Positions 46,997 to 57,142 of a DNA stretch of 64,000 nucleotides are shown here, one piece after another. This DNA is from Acinetobacter sp. BY419 (lineage in GTDB: Bacteria; Pseudomonadota; Gammaproteobacteria; Pseudomonadales; Moraxellaceae), in contig NZ_JAGFXZ010000010.1 of the NCBI RefSeq assembly GCF_019038395.1, positions 23,864 through 87,863 on the forward strand, in the 5' to 3' direction. The translations under genes and the position numbers were made by a program. Each line of letters starts with the position of its first letter. Within the stretch, counting starts at the first letter, position 1. The notes beneath the pieces were generated by a model that was not told the DNA's origin, did not search any database, and saw only the letters and a program-made list of their open reading frames with translations.

Positions 46997-47345
46997 TTAC
47001 CTCAACTATCAGCGCTTTATCAGATGAATTTAGCACCTTCAATCACAATATTTACATCAGATACAAGATTGGACTGCCGTAATTTTCAGCAGTTATTTCA
47101 GAATGCCGGTTTTTATACTTTATATAGCGAAAATTAACAGTGATTGACAGCTTAAATATTCAAGATTCAGCAAGATAGTTGCGCGTTTTGTTTCTCCTTG
47201 AGCTGTCCGTGGTTTTACTCATGAAACTGACTTTAAATTCCCGGCGATGCAAGCCTATCATTTTGTCACTTTCTCACCTTGGCAATCATCATTCTGAGAT
47301 GAATAAGTTTTAACAATCGTACTGAGTATTTTAATAGCAAGGACT

Positions 47346-47379
47346 AAAAAACCCCTTTAATTTGTCTTTAAAGGGGTTT
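47346..47379 (-). terminator. Rho-independent terminator of coiled-coil protein gene
   Basis: A stem AAACCCCTTTAA/TTAAAGGGGTTT with 7-base loop and T run on the minus strand, directly after the stop codon. Confidence 0.92.
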
Positions 47380-47382
47380 GGG

Positions 47383-47679
47383 TTATTTCTGTGGATCGAC
47401 CACCTTGGTGAGCAAGCTGACCAGCTCTGTATTTTGCAACTCGACCTGCTGAAGTTTTGCTGTGGTCTGATCCAGCATTTCCTGCTGGACATGCATTTTT
47501 TTGGCTAAGTCCTGCATGATTTCCAGGGTCTTTTTTAAATTTTCTTCCAGATGCGCGACTTTTTCTTCTACCGGCACGCCTTCCATGACACCTGAATCAT
47601 CATTCTGATTAAACTGTAGCCAGATTAGAAAAATCACTGCCAATGTGAGCAGTATAATAAATCCCCAAACCAACATCAT
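47383..47679 (-). CDS. Membrane-anchored coiled-coil protein (98 aa)
   Basis: An N-terminal membrane helix (VWGFIILLTLAVIFLIWLQF, residues 4-23), an acidic linker and a coiled coil from about residue 38 to 92 (VEEKVAHLEENLKKTLEIM, then QEMLDQTTAKLQQVELQNTEL). Probably inner-membrane anchored with its coil in the cytoplasm or periplasm. No named family; may be an assembly or division-related scaffold, but this is not supported by neighbours. Confidence 0.7.
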   Translation of the reverse strand: MMLVWGFIILLTLAVIFLIWLQFNQNDDSGVMEGVPVEEKVAHLEENLKKTLEIMQDLAKKMHVQQEMLDQTTAKLQQVELQNTELVSLLTKVVDPQK

Positions 47680-47823
47680 GTGTTTGCTCTTATTTCAATT
47701 TATTGTCTTTATCTTAACGAAAAATAATCAGGATAATGTAAATAATTCAGAATCAAACGCTGCTTTTCGATCAATTACGAGCAAATTCTCTTAAAACACA
47801 GGATATAAAAAATATTCACTTTT

Positions 47824-47852
47824 TAAAAAGCACTGTATATCAGTGCTTTTCA
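47824..47852 (-). terminator. Rho-independent terminator of gap
   Basis: AAAAGCACTG/CAGTGCTTTT stem with a 5-base loop, T-rich on the minus strand, 20 bp past the stop. Confidence 0.88.
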
Positions 47853-47870
47853 ACTCACGATGATTCGAAC

Positions 47871-48893
47871 TTAATGAAAAGATTCACATAAATCAAGTAA
47901 GCGGTTGGCATAGCCCCATTCATTGTCATACCAGGCAAAGACTTTGGCCTGATGTCCAACCACCAAGGTTTGGGTCAAATCAACAATCAGTGAATAGGGT
48001 GAATGATTAAAATCACTCGACACCAGCGGTTCATCAGTTACCGACATGATTTCTGCAAAATCCTGCCGCGCAGCCTTGATTAACACTTCATTGAGCTTGT
48101 GATCGGTAATCGGTGACTGGGAAACAAAGGTCAGGTCAATTGCGGCTACATTAATGGTCGGCACCCGAATTGAATAGCCATCAATGCGATCTTCCATTTT
48201 TGGCATGACCCGCTTTAATGCACCCAGCGCACTTGATGTGGTGGGAATAATATTATGTCCTGCTGCACGCGCACGGCGCAAATCACGGTGTGCCTGATCC
48301 AGTACAGATTGATCTGCAGTCACAGCATGGATTTCAGTCATTAAGGCACTGCTGATGCCAAAAGCATCATCGAGAATTTTGACCAGCGGCACCAAGGCCT
48401 GTGTGGTACAGGACACACTGGAAATAATCTGGTCTGTCGCTTTGACTTCGTGATGATTCACACCATAGACAATTGCAGCATCTACAGTATCAAAAGGTGC
48501 GGCACCAATAATGACACGTTTCGCCCCTGCTTCAATATGCTGGGTCGCGGCTTCACGGGAACGGAACAGCCCGGTACATTCCAGCACCACATCTACTGCC
48601 AAGTTTTGCCAAGGCAACTTTACAGGCTGAGCTTCACACAAAACCTGAACTTTTAAAGCAGCATCTTGATAGCTGATGTGCAGATAAACATGTTTAGCAT
48701 CATAACTGAGCTCTACCTGTCCCGGAAAACGTCCATGGGTCGAGTCATATTTAAACAGATGAATCAGGGTTTCAACATCGGCAATATCGTTAATGGCAAC
48801 GATTTCAAAATTAAAATCTTTCGGATTTTCAAACCATGCACGCAATACATTACGTCCAATACGTCCAAATCCATTGATTGCCACTCGTTGCAT
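47871..48893 (-). CDS. gap: Glyceraldehyde-3-phosphate dehydrogenase family
   Basis: A 340-residue enzyme with NAD site VAINGFGRIGRNVLRAW (4-20), the catalytic Cys in SSVSCTTQALVPL, His in EIHAVTADQ, and LRRARAAGHNIIPTTSSA (phosphate site). The usual SCTTN is SCTTQ, and overall it sits between type I GAPDH and erythrose-4-phosphate dehydrogenase in look. It is a GAPDH-family oxidoreductase; the choice between GapA and Epd cannot be settled here. It is monocistronic. Confidence 0.9.
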   Translation of the reverse strand: MQRVAINGFGRIGRNVLRAWFENPKDFNFEIVAINDIADVETLIHLFKYDSTHGRFPGQVELSYDAKHVYLHISYQDAALKVQVLCEAQPVKLPWQNLAVDVVLECTGLFRSREAATQHIEAGAKRVIIGAAPFDTVDAAIVYGVNHHEVKATDQIISSVSCTTQALVPLVKILDDAFGISSALMTEIHAVTADQSVLDQAHRDLRRARAAGHNIIPTTSSALGALKRVMPKMEDRIDGYSIRVPTINVAAIDLTFVSQSPITDHKLNEVLIKAARQDFAEIMSVTDEPLVSSDFNHSPYSLIVDLTQTLVVGHQAKVFAWYDNEWGYANRLLDLCESFH

Positions 48894-49280
48894 GACTCAA
48901 CCTTTTATATGCCTGTGTTAAAACTCTTCTATGTTAAAGGATTTCTTGCGCTATACATTAAAAACTTCAGCAAAAATACTGATTTTCGATTATTTTATTT
49001 CTGATACATCGCCCCCTATTCAGATCTTTTTAAATTCCGCTTCTTTTTGAACAGAGGGATCTATCCGAATTGTTGTTGTAGAAGATTCATTTAATTAATT
49101 TATCAGAAAACCCAAGGCAACAATTCCTTAGTAATTGGTTTTAAAATGATTGGTGCATACTGCTTTTTCCGTTATAATTTGGCGTTTTAAATTTTTAAGC
49201 CCCGCATTGCAGCAGAGCTCTCTTGTGCTTGTCAGACTGTGGTGCTTTAGCCAAATCGGAAATTATGGAGTGACTTGGTT
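48894..49280. other. Divergent promoter region gap/alaS
   Basis: This 387-bp A+T-rich gap should hold the promoters of gap (minus) and alaS (plus). There is a short run GCCCCGCATTGCAGCAGAGC near 49200 that could be structured, but no convincing operator, hairpin or small gene is seen. Confidence 0.5.
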
Positions 49281-51974
49281 GTGAGTACTCGTTTTATGAC
49301 ATCAGCTGAAATTCGTGAAGCATTTTTGCGTTACTTTGAATCGCAAGGGCATACACGTGTCGCGTCGAGTTCACTAGTACCCGCCAACGATCCAACTTTA
49401 CTGTTCACCAATGCGGGTATGAACCAGTTTAAAGATTGCTTCTTAGGTCTAGAAAAACGCGATTATGTCCGTGCAGTGTCATCACAAAAATGCGTACGCG
49501 CAGGTGGTAAGCACAACGACTTGGACAATGTAGGTTATACCGCACGTCACCACACCTTCTTTGAAATGCTGGGTAACTTCTCATTTGGTGATTACTTCAA
49601 ACGTGATGCGATCAAATTTGCCTGGGATTTTCTGACTGGCGACGACTGGTTGGCACTACCAAAAGACAAATTATACGCAACGGTTTATCACACCGACGAT
49701 GAAGCCTTTGATATCTGGAACAAAGAAATCGGTCTGGATGCCAGCCGCATTATCCGCATTGGCGATAATAAAGGTGGTCAGTACGCATCAGATAACTTCT
49801 GGGCGATGGGTGATACCGGTCCTTGCGGTCCATGTTCTGAAATCTTCTTTGACCATGGCGAGCATATCTGGGGCGGCCTGCCGGGCACGCCTGAAGAAGA
49901 TGGCGACCGTTTCATCGAAATCTGGAACAACGTTTTCATGCAGTTTAACCGTACTGCAGATGGCGTACTACACCCGCTTCCAGCGCCGTCTGTTGATACA
50001 GGCATGGGCCTGGAGCGTATTTCTGCAGTTTTACAACACGTAAACTCAAACTACGAAATCGATCTATTCCAGCATTTACTCAAAGCTGCAGCTGAAATCA
50101 TCGGTTTAGATACCACTGAAATTGAAGCAAAAGCGCAAGCAGAAAACAAACCGCTCGACTTCCCTGCCTCTTTAAAAGTGGTGGCTGACCATGCACGTTC
50201 GTGCTGCTTCCTGATTGCTGATGGTGTCAATCCATCAAATGAAGGTCGTGGGTATGTATTGCGCCGCATTATCCGCCGTGCAGTTCGTCACGGTAACAAG
50301 CTGGGTGCAACTGGTGCATTCTTCTATAAGATGTTGCAGCCTTTGATTGAAGTGATGGGCGAAGCATATCCAGAACTTGAAGCAAATAAAGCACGTATCG
50401 AAGCACAACTTCTGAAAGAAGAAGAACAATTTGCCAAAACACTTGAGCAAGGTCTGAAATTGCTTGAAGGCGAATTGGCACAGCTAAAAGGCTCTGTGAT
50501 TCCAGGTGAAGTGGTATTCAAGCTTTATGACACTTATGGCTTCCCGACTGACTTGACTGCAGATATCGCACGTGAACGTGGCTTAACGATTGATGAAGCA
50601 GGCTTTGAAGTGGAAATGGCTGCACAGCGTCAACGTGCTCGTGAAGCAGGCAAATTCGCAATCGATTATAACAGCGTTGTGAAAGTTGAAGGCGAAACGC
50701 GATTTGAAGGTTACGATGCAACTGTCGGTGAAGGTCAAATTATCGCGATCTATAAAGATGGCGAGCAAGTTGATGAAGTGGTTGAAGGTGATGAGGCACT
50801 GATCGTTCTCAACCAGACCCCTTTCTATGCCGAAAGCGGTGGTCAGATCGGTGATACAGGTATCTTCAAAAATGATACAGGTATTTTCGAAGTTCAAGAT
50901 ACCAAAAAATCTGGTGGTGCATTTGTACACCAGGGTATCGTGACCATGGGTAGTCTGAAAGCTGCACAAAAGGTGGAAGCCATTGTAAAAGCAGAGATTC
51001 GTGCTGCAACTGCGCGCAACCACTCTGCAACTCACCTGCTACATGCTGCGTTACGTCAAGTTTTAGGTTCACATGTCCAGCAAAAAGGCTCATTGGTTGC
51101 ATCTGACGTGTTACGTTTTGACTTTGCCAATGACCAACCTGTAACGTTTGAACAGCTGCAAGAAATTGAGCGTTTGGTCAATGCTGAAGTGATTGCCAAT
51201 ACTGCGGTGTCTACTGAACTTCTGGATATCGAATCTGCCAAAGCCAAAGGCGCGATGATGCTGTTCGGCGAGAAATACGGTGACGAAGTACGTGTACTGT
51301 CTATGGGTTCTGTGATCGATGAGAAAAACTTCTCGATCGAGCTTTGTGGTGGTATTCACGTAAAACGTACCGGTGACATCGGGCTGTTCAAAATCACTTC
51401 TGAAGGTGGTGTTGCTGCTGGTGTGCGTCGTATTGAAGCAGTGACCGGTACCAAAGCAGTTGAAGTGGTACAGAAAGTTGATCGTGATGTTCAATACATC
51501 AATGGTTTACTAAAAGCACAGAATCATCAAACAGTGGAAAAAGTTGAAGCTGTCGTTGATACTGCACATCAATTGCAAAAGCAAATTGAACAACTCAATC
51601 AAAAACTTGCTAGCCTGCAAGCCGGTGAACTTCTAAGCCAAGTTCAAACCATTGCAGGTCGTGCAACCTTGATTACAACTATCGAAAATATGGACGCGAA
51701 ATCACTTCGCAACCTGCATGACGGTGTGAAATCAAAATTAGAAAATGCAGTAATTGTGCTTGCGGGTGTAGAGGGTGACAAGGTGAGCTTGATCGCATCT
51801 GTAGCAAAAGACTTTACTGCTTCTATTAAAGCAGGTGACATCATCAAGCATTTAGCGACTGAGCTAGGTGGTAAAGGTGGTGGTAAACCTGACTTGGCAC
51901 AAGGTGGCGCGCCACTTAACGAGAAGTTTGCTCCAGTGATGGCAGATTTAACTACCTGGCTTGCAGCAAAATAA
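49281..51974 (+). CDS. alaS: Alanyl-tRNA synthetase
   Basis: About 897 residues. Class II catalytic core with [15 protein letters not shown] (motif 1/2), [10 protein letters not shown] and [15 protein letters not shown]; editing domain with [13 protein letters not shown] (HxxxH) and [16 protein letters not shown] (zinc Cys/His); C-terminal coiled and DHHA1 domains ending [11 protein letters not shown]. It charges tRNA-Ala and clears mischarged Ser and Gly. The start is ambiguous: GTG 49281 has GGAG 10 nt upstream; ATG 49296 ([10 protein letters not shown]) matches many relatives. lysC follows after 63 bp. Confidence 0.97.
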   Translation: MSTRFMTSAEIREAFLRYFESQGHTRVASSSLVPANDPTLLFTNAGMNQFKDCFLGLEKRDYVRAVSSQKCVRAGGKHNDLDNVGYTARHHTFFEMLGNFSFGDYFKRDAIKFAWDFLTGDDWLALPKDKLYATVYHTDDEAFDIWNKEIGLDASRIIRIGDNKGGQYASDNFWAMGDTGPCGPCSEIFFDHGEHIWGGLPGTPEEDGDRFIEIWNNVFMQFNRTADGVLHPLPAPSVDTGMGLERISAVLQHVNSNYEIDLFQHLLKAAAEIIGLDTTEIEAKAQAENKPLDFPASLKVVADHARSCCFLIADGVNPSNEGRGYVLRRIIRRAVRHGNKLGATGAFFYKMLQPLIEVMGEAYPELEANKARIEAQLLKEEEQFAKTLEQGLKLLEGELAQLKGSVIPGEVVFKLYDTYGFPTDLTADIARERGLTIDEAGFEVEMAAQRQRAREAGKFAIDYNSVVKVEGETRFEGYDATVGEGQIIAIYKDGEQVDEVVEGDEALIVLNQTPFYAESGGQIGDTGIFKNDTGIFEVQDTKKSGGAFVHQGIVTMGSLKAAQKVEAIVKAEIRAATARNHSATHLLHAALRQVLGSHVQQKGSLVASDVLRFDFANDQPVTFEQLQEIERLVNAEVIANTAVSTELLDIESAKAKGAMMLFGEKYGDEVRVLSMGSVIDEKNFSIELCGGIHVKRTGDIGLFKITSEGGVAAGVRRIEAVTGTKAVEVVQKVDRDVQYINGLLKAQNHQTVEKVEAVVDTAHQLQKQIEQLNQKLASLQAGELLSQVQTIAGRATLITTIENMDAKSLRNLHDGVKSKLENAVIVLAGVEGDKVSLIASVAKDFTASIKAGDIIKHLATELGGKGGGKPDLAQGGAPLNEKFAPVMADLTTWLAAK

Positions 51975-51992
51975 ACTTCAATTTTGTGTAAC

Positions 51993-52018
51993 TGACCCTG
52001 ATAGGTACATCAGGGTCA
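51993..52018 (+). other. Hairpin between alaS and lysC
   Basis: A perfect 10-bp stem TGACCCTGAT/ATCAGGGTCA with loop AGGTAC, but no T run after it. It probably attenuates or processes the alaS-lysC transcript rather than ending it fully. Confidence 0.55.
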
Positions 52019-52037
52019 TGGCTTATATGGAACAACT

Positions 52038-53318
52038 ATGGCATTGATCGTTCAAAAATATGGCGGTACTTCTATGGGTACCCCCGAGCGCATTTTAAAT
52101 GTTGCTCGTCGTGTGAAGCGCTGGCATGACAACGGCCACAAGGTGGTGGTCGTGGTCTCAGCAATGAGTGGTGAAACCAATCGTTTGCTCGCTCTCGCAA
52201 AAGCCATTACCGAAACCCCTGACCCACGTGAACTTGACCAAATGGTCTCTACCGGTGAACAGGTAACGATTTCCATGTTAGCGATGGCGCTCAATTCCGT
52301 GGGCGTTGAAGCTAAATCCCTGACCGGTCGCCAGGTTGGGATTAAAACCGACAGCGCATTCACCAAAGCCCGTATTGAATCGATTGATACTGATGTCTTG
52401 ACTGCAAACCTAGACGCAGGTCGTGTCATTGTGGTTGCAGGCTTCCAAGGCTTTGATGCTGAAGGCAATACGACGACTTTAGGCCGTGGTGGTTCTGATA
52501 CTTCAGGTGTGGCACTTGCGGCAGCCTTAAAAGCAGACGAATGCCAGATTTATACCGATGTCGACGGTGTCTATACCACTGACCCGCGTGTGACTCCTAA
52601 AGCCAAAAAAATTGATCGTATTTCTTTTGAAGAAATGCTGGAAATGGCCTCTTTAGGTTCTAAAGTTCTACAGATTCGTGCTGTGGAATTTGCCGGTAAA
52701 TACCAGGTACCTTTACGCGTATTATCAAGCTTCGATAACGATGATGATGGCGCATTTGACGAAGATTTTAAAAATAACGTCGGAACACTCATTACGACTG
52801 AATTGGAAGACAATATGGAAAACCCAATTATCTCTGGTATCGCGTTTAATCGTGACGAAGCAAAATTAACGATTTTAGGTGTTCCTGATGAACCAGGCAT
52901 TGCGTCTAAAATCTTGGCCCCAATCGGTGCAGCCAATATCGAAGTCGATATGATTATCCAAAACGTAGAAGAAGACGGTACGACCGACTTCACGTTTACT
53001 GTAAATCGTAGCGAACTGGCTAAAGCAAAAGCCATTTTAGAAGCGACTGCAACTGCAATAGGCGCACGTGAAGTTGCAACCCGTGACGATATCGTCAAAG
53101 TATCGATCGTGGGCGTGGGCATGCGTTCACATGCAGGTGTGGCGAGCAAAATGTTCACCGCCCTCGCAGACGAAGGAATTAATATCCTGATGATCTCAAC
53201 CTCTGAAATCAAAATTTCAGTAATTATTGAAGAGAATTATCTGGAACTTGCTGTTCGTTCACTACATACCGCATTTGGTTTAGACCGCGAACAAGGTGAA
53301 TCTAGCGTACGCGCTTAA
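52038..53318 (+). CDS. lysC: Aspartate kinase
   Basis: A 426-residue Pseudomonas-type aspartokinase: KYGGTS at 7-12, GFQGFDAEGNTTTLGRGGSDTSG in the kinase core, and two ACT domains (about 270-340 and 345-415) for feedback by lysine and threonine. It phosphorylates aspartate at the head of Lys/Thr/Met synthesis. An internal start giving a small regulatory subunit near residue 255 is common in this type and possible here (MENPIISGIAF). alaS-lysC-csrA order matches Pseudomonas. Confidence 0.97.
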   Translation: MALIVQKYGGTSMGTPERILNVARRVKRWHDNGHKVVVVVSAMSGETNRLLALAKAITETPDPRELDQMVSTGEQVTISMLAMALNSVGVEAKSLTGRQVGIKTDSAFTKARIESIDTDVLTANLDAGRVIVVAGFQGFDAEGNTTTLGRGGSDTSGVALAAALKADECQIYTDVDGVYTTDPRVTPKAKKIDRISFEEMLEMASLGSKVLQIRAVEFAGKYQVPLRVLSSFDNDDDGAFDEDFKNNVGTLITTELEDNMENPIISGIAFNRDEAKLTILGVPDEPGIASKILAPIGAANIEVDMIIQNVEEDGTTDFTFTVNRSELAKAKAILEATATAIGAREVATRDDIVKVSIVGVGMRSHAGVASKMFTALADEGINILMISTSEIKISVIIEENYLELAVRSLHTAFGLDREQGESSVRA

Positions 53319-53376
53319 CAGCAAATACGAAATATTGTCATTGTTTGACAGTATTTTATAAATCTCTACAAAAATT

Positions 53377-53410
53377 CAGAGCCACTATAGTTTTTTTTAT
53401 AGTGGCTCTG
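53377..53410 (+). terminator. Strong hairpin after lysC
   Basis: A 13-bp perfect stem CAGAGCCACTATA/TATAGTGGCTCTG with loop GTTTTTTT, 59 bp past the lysC stop. The T run is in the loop, not after the stem (TTATATT), so read-through into csrA may be appreciable. Confidence 0.75.
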
Positions 53411-53568
53411 TTATATTAACCCTGAGGATTTTTAAAAAACTGAGATAGAGTAAAATCTTTCACCTCGAAGACAGAATTTCTATCCAGATTTTATTTTTTA
53501 ATTTTTGGTTGTGCTTTTTGTTTTACATTCAATAAATTGCAGGTTTTGCATTTTGCAAGGAGAGAAAC

Positions 53569-53823
53569 ATGCTGATTTTGACTCGACGCGTCGGGGAAAC
53601 TTTAATGATCGGAGACCAAGTCAGCGTGACTGTACTTGGTGTAAAAGGTAACCAGGTTCGTATTGGGGTCAATGCTCCGAAAGAAGTCTCTGTGCACCGT
53701 GAAGAAATTTACCAGCGTATCCAGCATGAACGTGCAATGCATGAACATCTTCAGCAGATCGATCAAGATTTCCAACCTTCGTATGAAGAGGATAATCAAA
53801 CACAAAATAACTTTAACCGTTAA
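53569..53823 (+). CDS. csrA: Carbon storage regulator CsrA
   Basis: An 84-residue CsrA with the invariant [16 protein letters not shown] start (Arg6 and the [25 protein letters not shown] core with Arg44-equivalent RNA contact in VHREEIY). It is longer at the C-terminus than E. coli CsrA (61) by a Gln/Asp-rich tail. It binds GGA motifs in mRNA leaders and controls translation globally. AAGGAGAG lies 7 nt before the ATG. Confidence 0.97.
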   Translation: MLILTRRVGETLMIGDQVSVTVLGVKGNQVRIGVNAPKEVSVHREEIYQRIQHERAMHEHLQQIDQDFQPSYEEDNQTQNNFNR

Positions 53824-53837
53824 TTGTGTAAAAATGA

Positions 53838-53861
53838 TAAAGCGGCTTATAAGCCGCTTTA
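53838..53861 (+). terminator. Palindromic hairpin after csrA
   Basis: A 24-bp perfect palindrome (TAAAGCGGCTTA and its complement), 14 bp past the csrA stop, followed by A+T. It could terminate in either direction, including for convergent rnhB. Confidence 0.75.
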
Positions 53862-53915
53862 AATTTATCTGAGATTTGATCTAATACCAGATAAAGTACT
53901 GAGAACACCCAAAAC

Positions 53916-54509
53916 CTACTGTTCTCTAGCCTGCTGTTCGAGTAGTGCTGCCACTACTTTTTTCACTGGTCCAAAACTGCGACGATGTTCATCAATTATG
54001 CCATGTAAGGCAATTGCTTCAAAATGCGCCTTAGTCGGATAGCCTTTGTGCTTGGCGAAACCAAATTGCGGATACTCCCGATCCATCTCAATCATCTGAT
54101 GATCTCGGGTCACCTTGGCCAGAATACTGGCTGCTGAAATTTCAGCATGCAGCGCATCACCGCCAATGATGGCATCACAACTCATCATCAGGCCTTGAGG
54201 GACTTTATTGCCATCCACCAGCACATGCTCAGGTTGAATCGGCAAGGCTTCTACTGCGCGGCGCATAGCCAGTAAAGAGGCCTGTAAAATATTATGTTCA
54301 TCAATCTCTGCCGCAGAGGCTTCAGCAATGGCCCATGCCAGTGCTTTTTCCTGAATCTCGATAAAAAGTTTTTCACGCTTCTTTTCAGTGAGTTTTTTAG
54401 AATCATTTAAACCCACAATCGGGTTATTCGGATCTAAAATAACTGCTGCAGCGACGACTGAACCGACTAATGGCCCCCGCCCTGCTTCATCTACACCCGC
54501 AATTTTCAT
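53916..54509 (-). CDS. rnhB: Ribonuclease HII
   Basis: A 197-residue RNase HII. Catalytic acids Asp7 and Glu8 are in [21 protein letters not shown]; further motifs are [21 protein letters not shown] and [12 protein letters not shown]. It removes RNA from RNA-DNA hybrids and single ribonucleotides from DNA. Full length. It is separated by a terminator from the next minus-strand lipoprotein gene upstream. Confidence 0.97.
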   Translation of the reverse strand: MKIAGVDEAGRGPLVGSVVAAAVILDPNNPIVGLNDSKKLTEKKREKLFIEIQEKALAWAIAEASAAEIDEHNILQASLLAMRRAVEALPIQPEHVLVDGNKVPQGLMMSCDAIIGGDALHAEISAASILAKVTRDHQMIEMDREYPQFGFAKHKGYPTKAHFEAIALHGIIDEHRRSFGPVKKVVAALLEQQAREQ

Positions 54510-54523
54510 GTCTTTTTTTCCAT

Positions 54524-54553
54524 AAAAAATAGGCTGAACCGGTCAGCCTATTT
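54524..54553 (-). terminator. Rho-independent terminator of small lipoprotein gene
   Basis: A stem AAATAGGCTGA/TCAGCCTATTT with loop ACCGG, T run on the minus strand, 16 bp past the stop at 54569 and just before rnhB. Confidence 0.9.
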
Positions 54554-54568
54554 CAATTTAATCTTGGC

Positions 54569-54940
54569 TTAGCTTACAGCTTCAGCCACACAAGCGTTAA
54601 TGGTTTTTGCAACCACATTTCCAACAATCGTAGCACGTGCTGCCGGGTCAATTGCTGCAGTCGCCAAATCTACCGCTGTTACGCTTTGTGGCGCTTTTTC
54701 GCTGACACAGCCACAAATTTCAGACTGGATATTCTGTTTTTGCGTGGTAGTCATTAAACGTGTTGCTGTTTGCCAGGCTGGAATATTATTCAGTTCAGTC
54801 GTACATTTTGCATTGATCGCGATTTTAAGCGCAGCCCCACCCAGTTGCTGAGTCGCTGTTTGTGTTTCAGGGCTACCTGTTATTGCACAAGCCGATAAAA
54901 CCAGAGTAAGCGGAGCCAGTGCAGCCAATAATTTTTTCAC
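54569..54940 (-). CDS. Small cysteine-containing lipoprotein, paralogue A
   Basis: A 123-residue lipoprotein (lipobox VLSAC, Cys18). The mature part has four Cys in a spaced pattern: KCTTELNNIPAWQTATRLM, then SEICGCVSEKA, then INACVAEAV. The same pattern (C-x-EL ... W.TA ... C.CV.E.A ... C..E) occurs in the lipoprotein at 55663-56010, so the two are diverged paralogues. Function unknown. Predicted periplasmic, with two likely disulfides. Confidence 0.75.
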   Translation of the reverse strand: MKKLLAALAPLTLVLSACAITGSPETQTATQQLGGAALKIAINAKCTTELNNIPAWQTATRLMTTTQKQNIQSEICGCVSEKAPQSVTAVDLATAAIDPAARATIVGNVVAKTINACVAEAVS

Positions 54941-55159
54941 AGATTTGTTCCTTGTTTATTCATATATGAAGCGTGTCGCTATTGTGCCGAAATTCACCTG
55001 AATAGGAAATCTAAAAATCATTCAGAATGTTTAAATCTGCACCCAGCCAATCCAGCGGATGTTGCATGGAAGCCACCATAGCGTTGTAGATTCGGAGTTG
55101 CCGAGCTGATTCACCCTTTGCTAAGGGTTCAGCCATTCTTGAGAGCACTAGAAAATTAT

Positions 55160-55619
55160 ATGGAAAAAGCACAATATTACACACGCACGGCCAATGGCTG
55201 CACTGGAGCATGGCGATTATCTTTATTGCGGCCTGGCTGATTGGTTTTTATAGTGGGAATTTTTTAAGTTATGGCGTCGATGGCAGCTTTAAAGGTGATG
55301 TCATTACCCTGCATAAAAATATCGCCATCACCATTATTTTTCTGTTTGTTGTGCGAATCTTCTGGCGCTACACACCCTGCACCACCACTACCTGACAGCA
55401 TGTCACCTCGGATGAAGACTCTGGCACATGCCGGTCATTTAGCCCTGTATTTCATGCTGATTGCCCTACCTGTCACCGGGTGTTTATATAGCGCTGGAGT
55501 CTGAGTTATTCAGCACCGGTGCGGTATTATTTGACGTGCCAGCACTGAAACATCATTTTATCGATAAAGATCACGTATTAACTAACATGATTCGACAATC
55601 CCGACCTTCCAAAAAATAA
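55160..55619 (+). pseudogene. Cytochrome b561 remnant, multiple frameshifts
   Basis: Three frames carry consecutive parts of a cytochrome b561. Frame one starts MEKAQYYTRTAN at 55160; frame two continues LHWSMAIIFIAAWLIGFYSG and LHKNIAITIIFLFVVRIFWRY to about 55372; frame three has HPAPPLPDSMSPRMKTLAHAGHLALYF up to 55500; a last segment ends FSTGAVLFDVPALKHHFIDK and a stop at 55617-55619. Heme-ligand His residues remain in LHW, LHKN and HAGH. One T is missing after GCCAA (55190 region) and two bases near 55372; the last membrane segment is short of normal. Clearly a pseudogene. Confidence 0.85.
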
Positions 55620-55662
55620 TCTGTAAACCCACACTCCATCAGCTTTTATTCAAAAGCTGATT

Positions 55663-56010
55663 TTATTTTAAAAACTCGGTCATGCAGCCTTTCAGACTGT
55701 TTGTAATTGCTTGCTGAGTCAGTTTTGACTTTACTTCTTCATCGAGGGTTGCTTTAAGCAAAGTACTGGCTGGGATATCTTTTAATGCATGTTCACCTAC
55801 ACATGAACACACATTCTGTTCAAGTTCAGCTTTATTTTTATCCTGCATAAAATAGGTTGAAGCTGTCCAAAATTTAGACGCTTTCAGCTCTTTTCCACAT
55901 TGATATTCAATTACGGGTTTTAAGGTGCGCTGTGTCAAAGTCATATCCGCACTTGTGCAGGCAGATATCAACGCGGTCATGGTGAGCAGGATTATACTTT
56001 TCAATTTCAT
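55663..56010 (-). CDS. Small cysteine-containing lipoprotein, paralogue B
   Basis: A 115-residue lipoprotein (MKLKSIILLTMTALISAC, lipidated Cys18). The mature part repeats the pattern of its paralogue at 54569-54940: QCGKELKASKFWTAST, then NVCSCVGEHALKDIPASTLL, then LKGCMTEFL. Function unknown; predicted periplasmic. Separated from paralogue A by the cytochrome b561 remnant. It starts 53 bp after the adenine deaminase stop on the same strand. Confidence 0.75.
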   Translation of the reverse strand: MKLKSIILLTMTALISACTSADMTLTQRTLKPVIEYQCGKELKASKFWTASTYFMQDKNKAELEQNVCSCVGEHALKDIPASTLLKATLDEEVKSKLTQQAITNSLKGCMTEFLK

Positions 56011-56063
56011 ATCAACCTATATAAAACAAAGGCAGAGCGAACCCTGCCTTCTATTTAAAAAAC

Positions 56064-57128
<1,065 letters not shown>

Positions 57129-57142
57129 CAAATCTAGAAAAA

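Noticed and set aside
55011..55136. Minus-strand 41-codon ORF ending in a tryptophan-containing helix (QHPLDWLGADLNILNDF).
   Set aside because: It reads like the C-terminal end of a real protein, but I cannot name the family, there is no usable start, and it borders the b561 remnant. Probably a fragment; not annotated.
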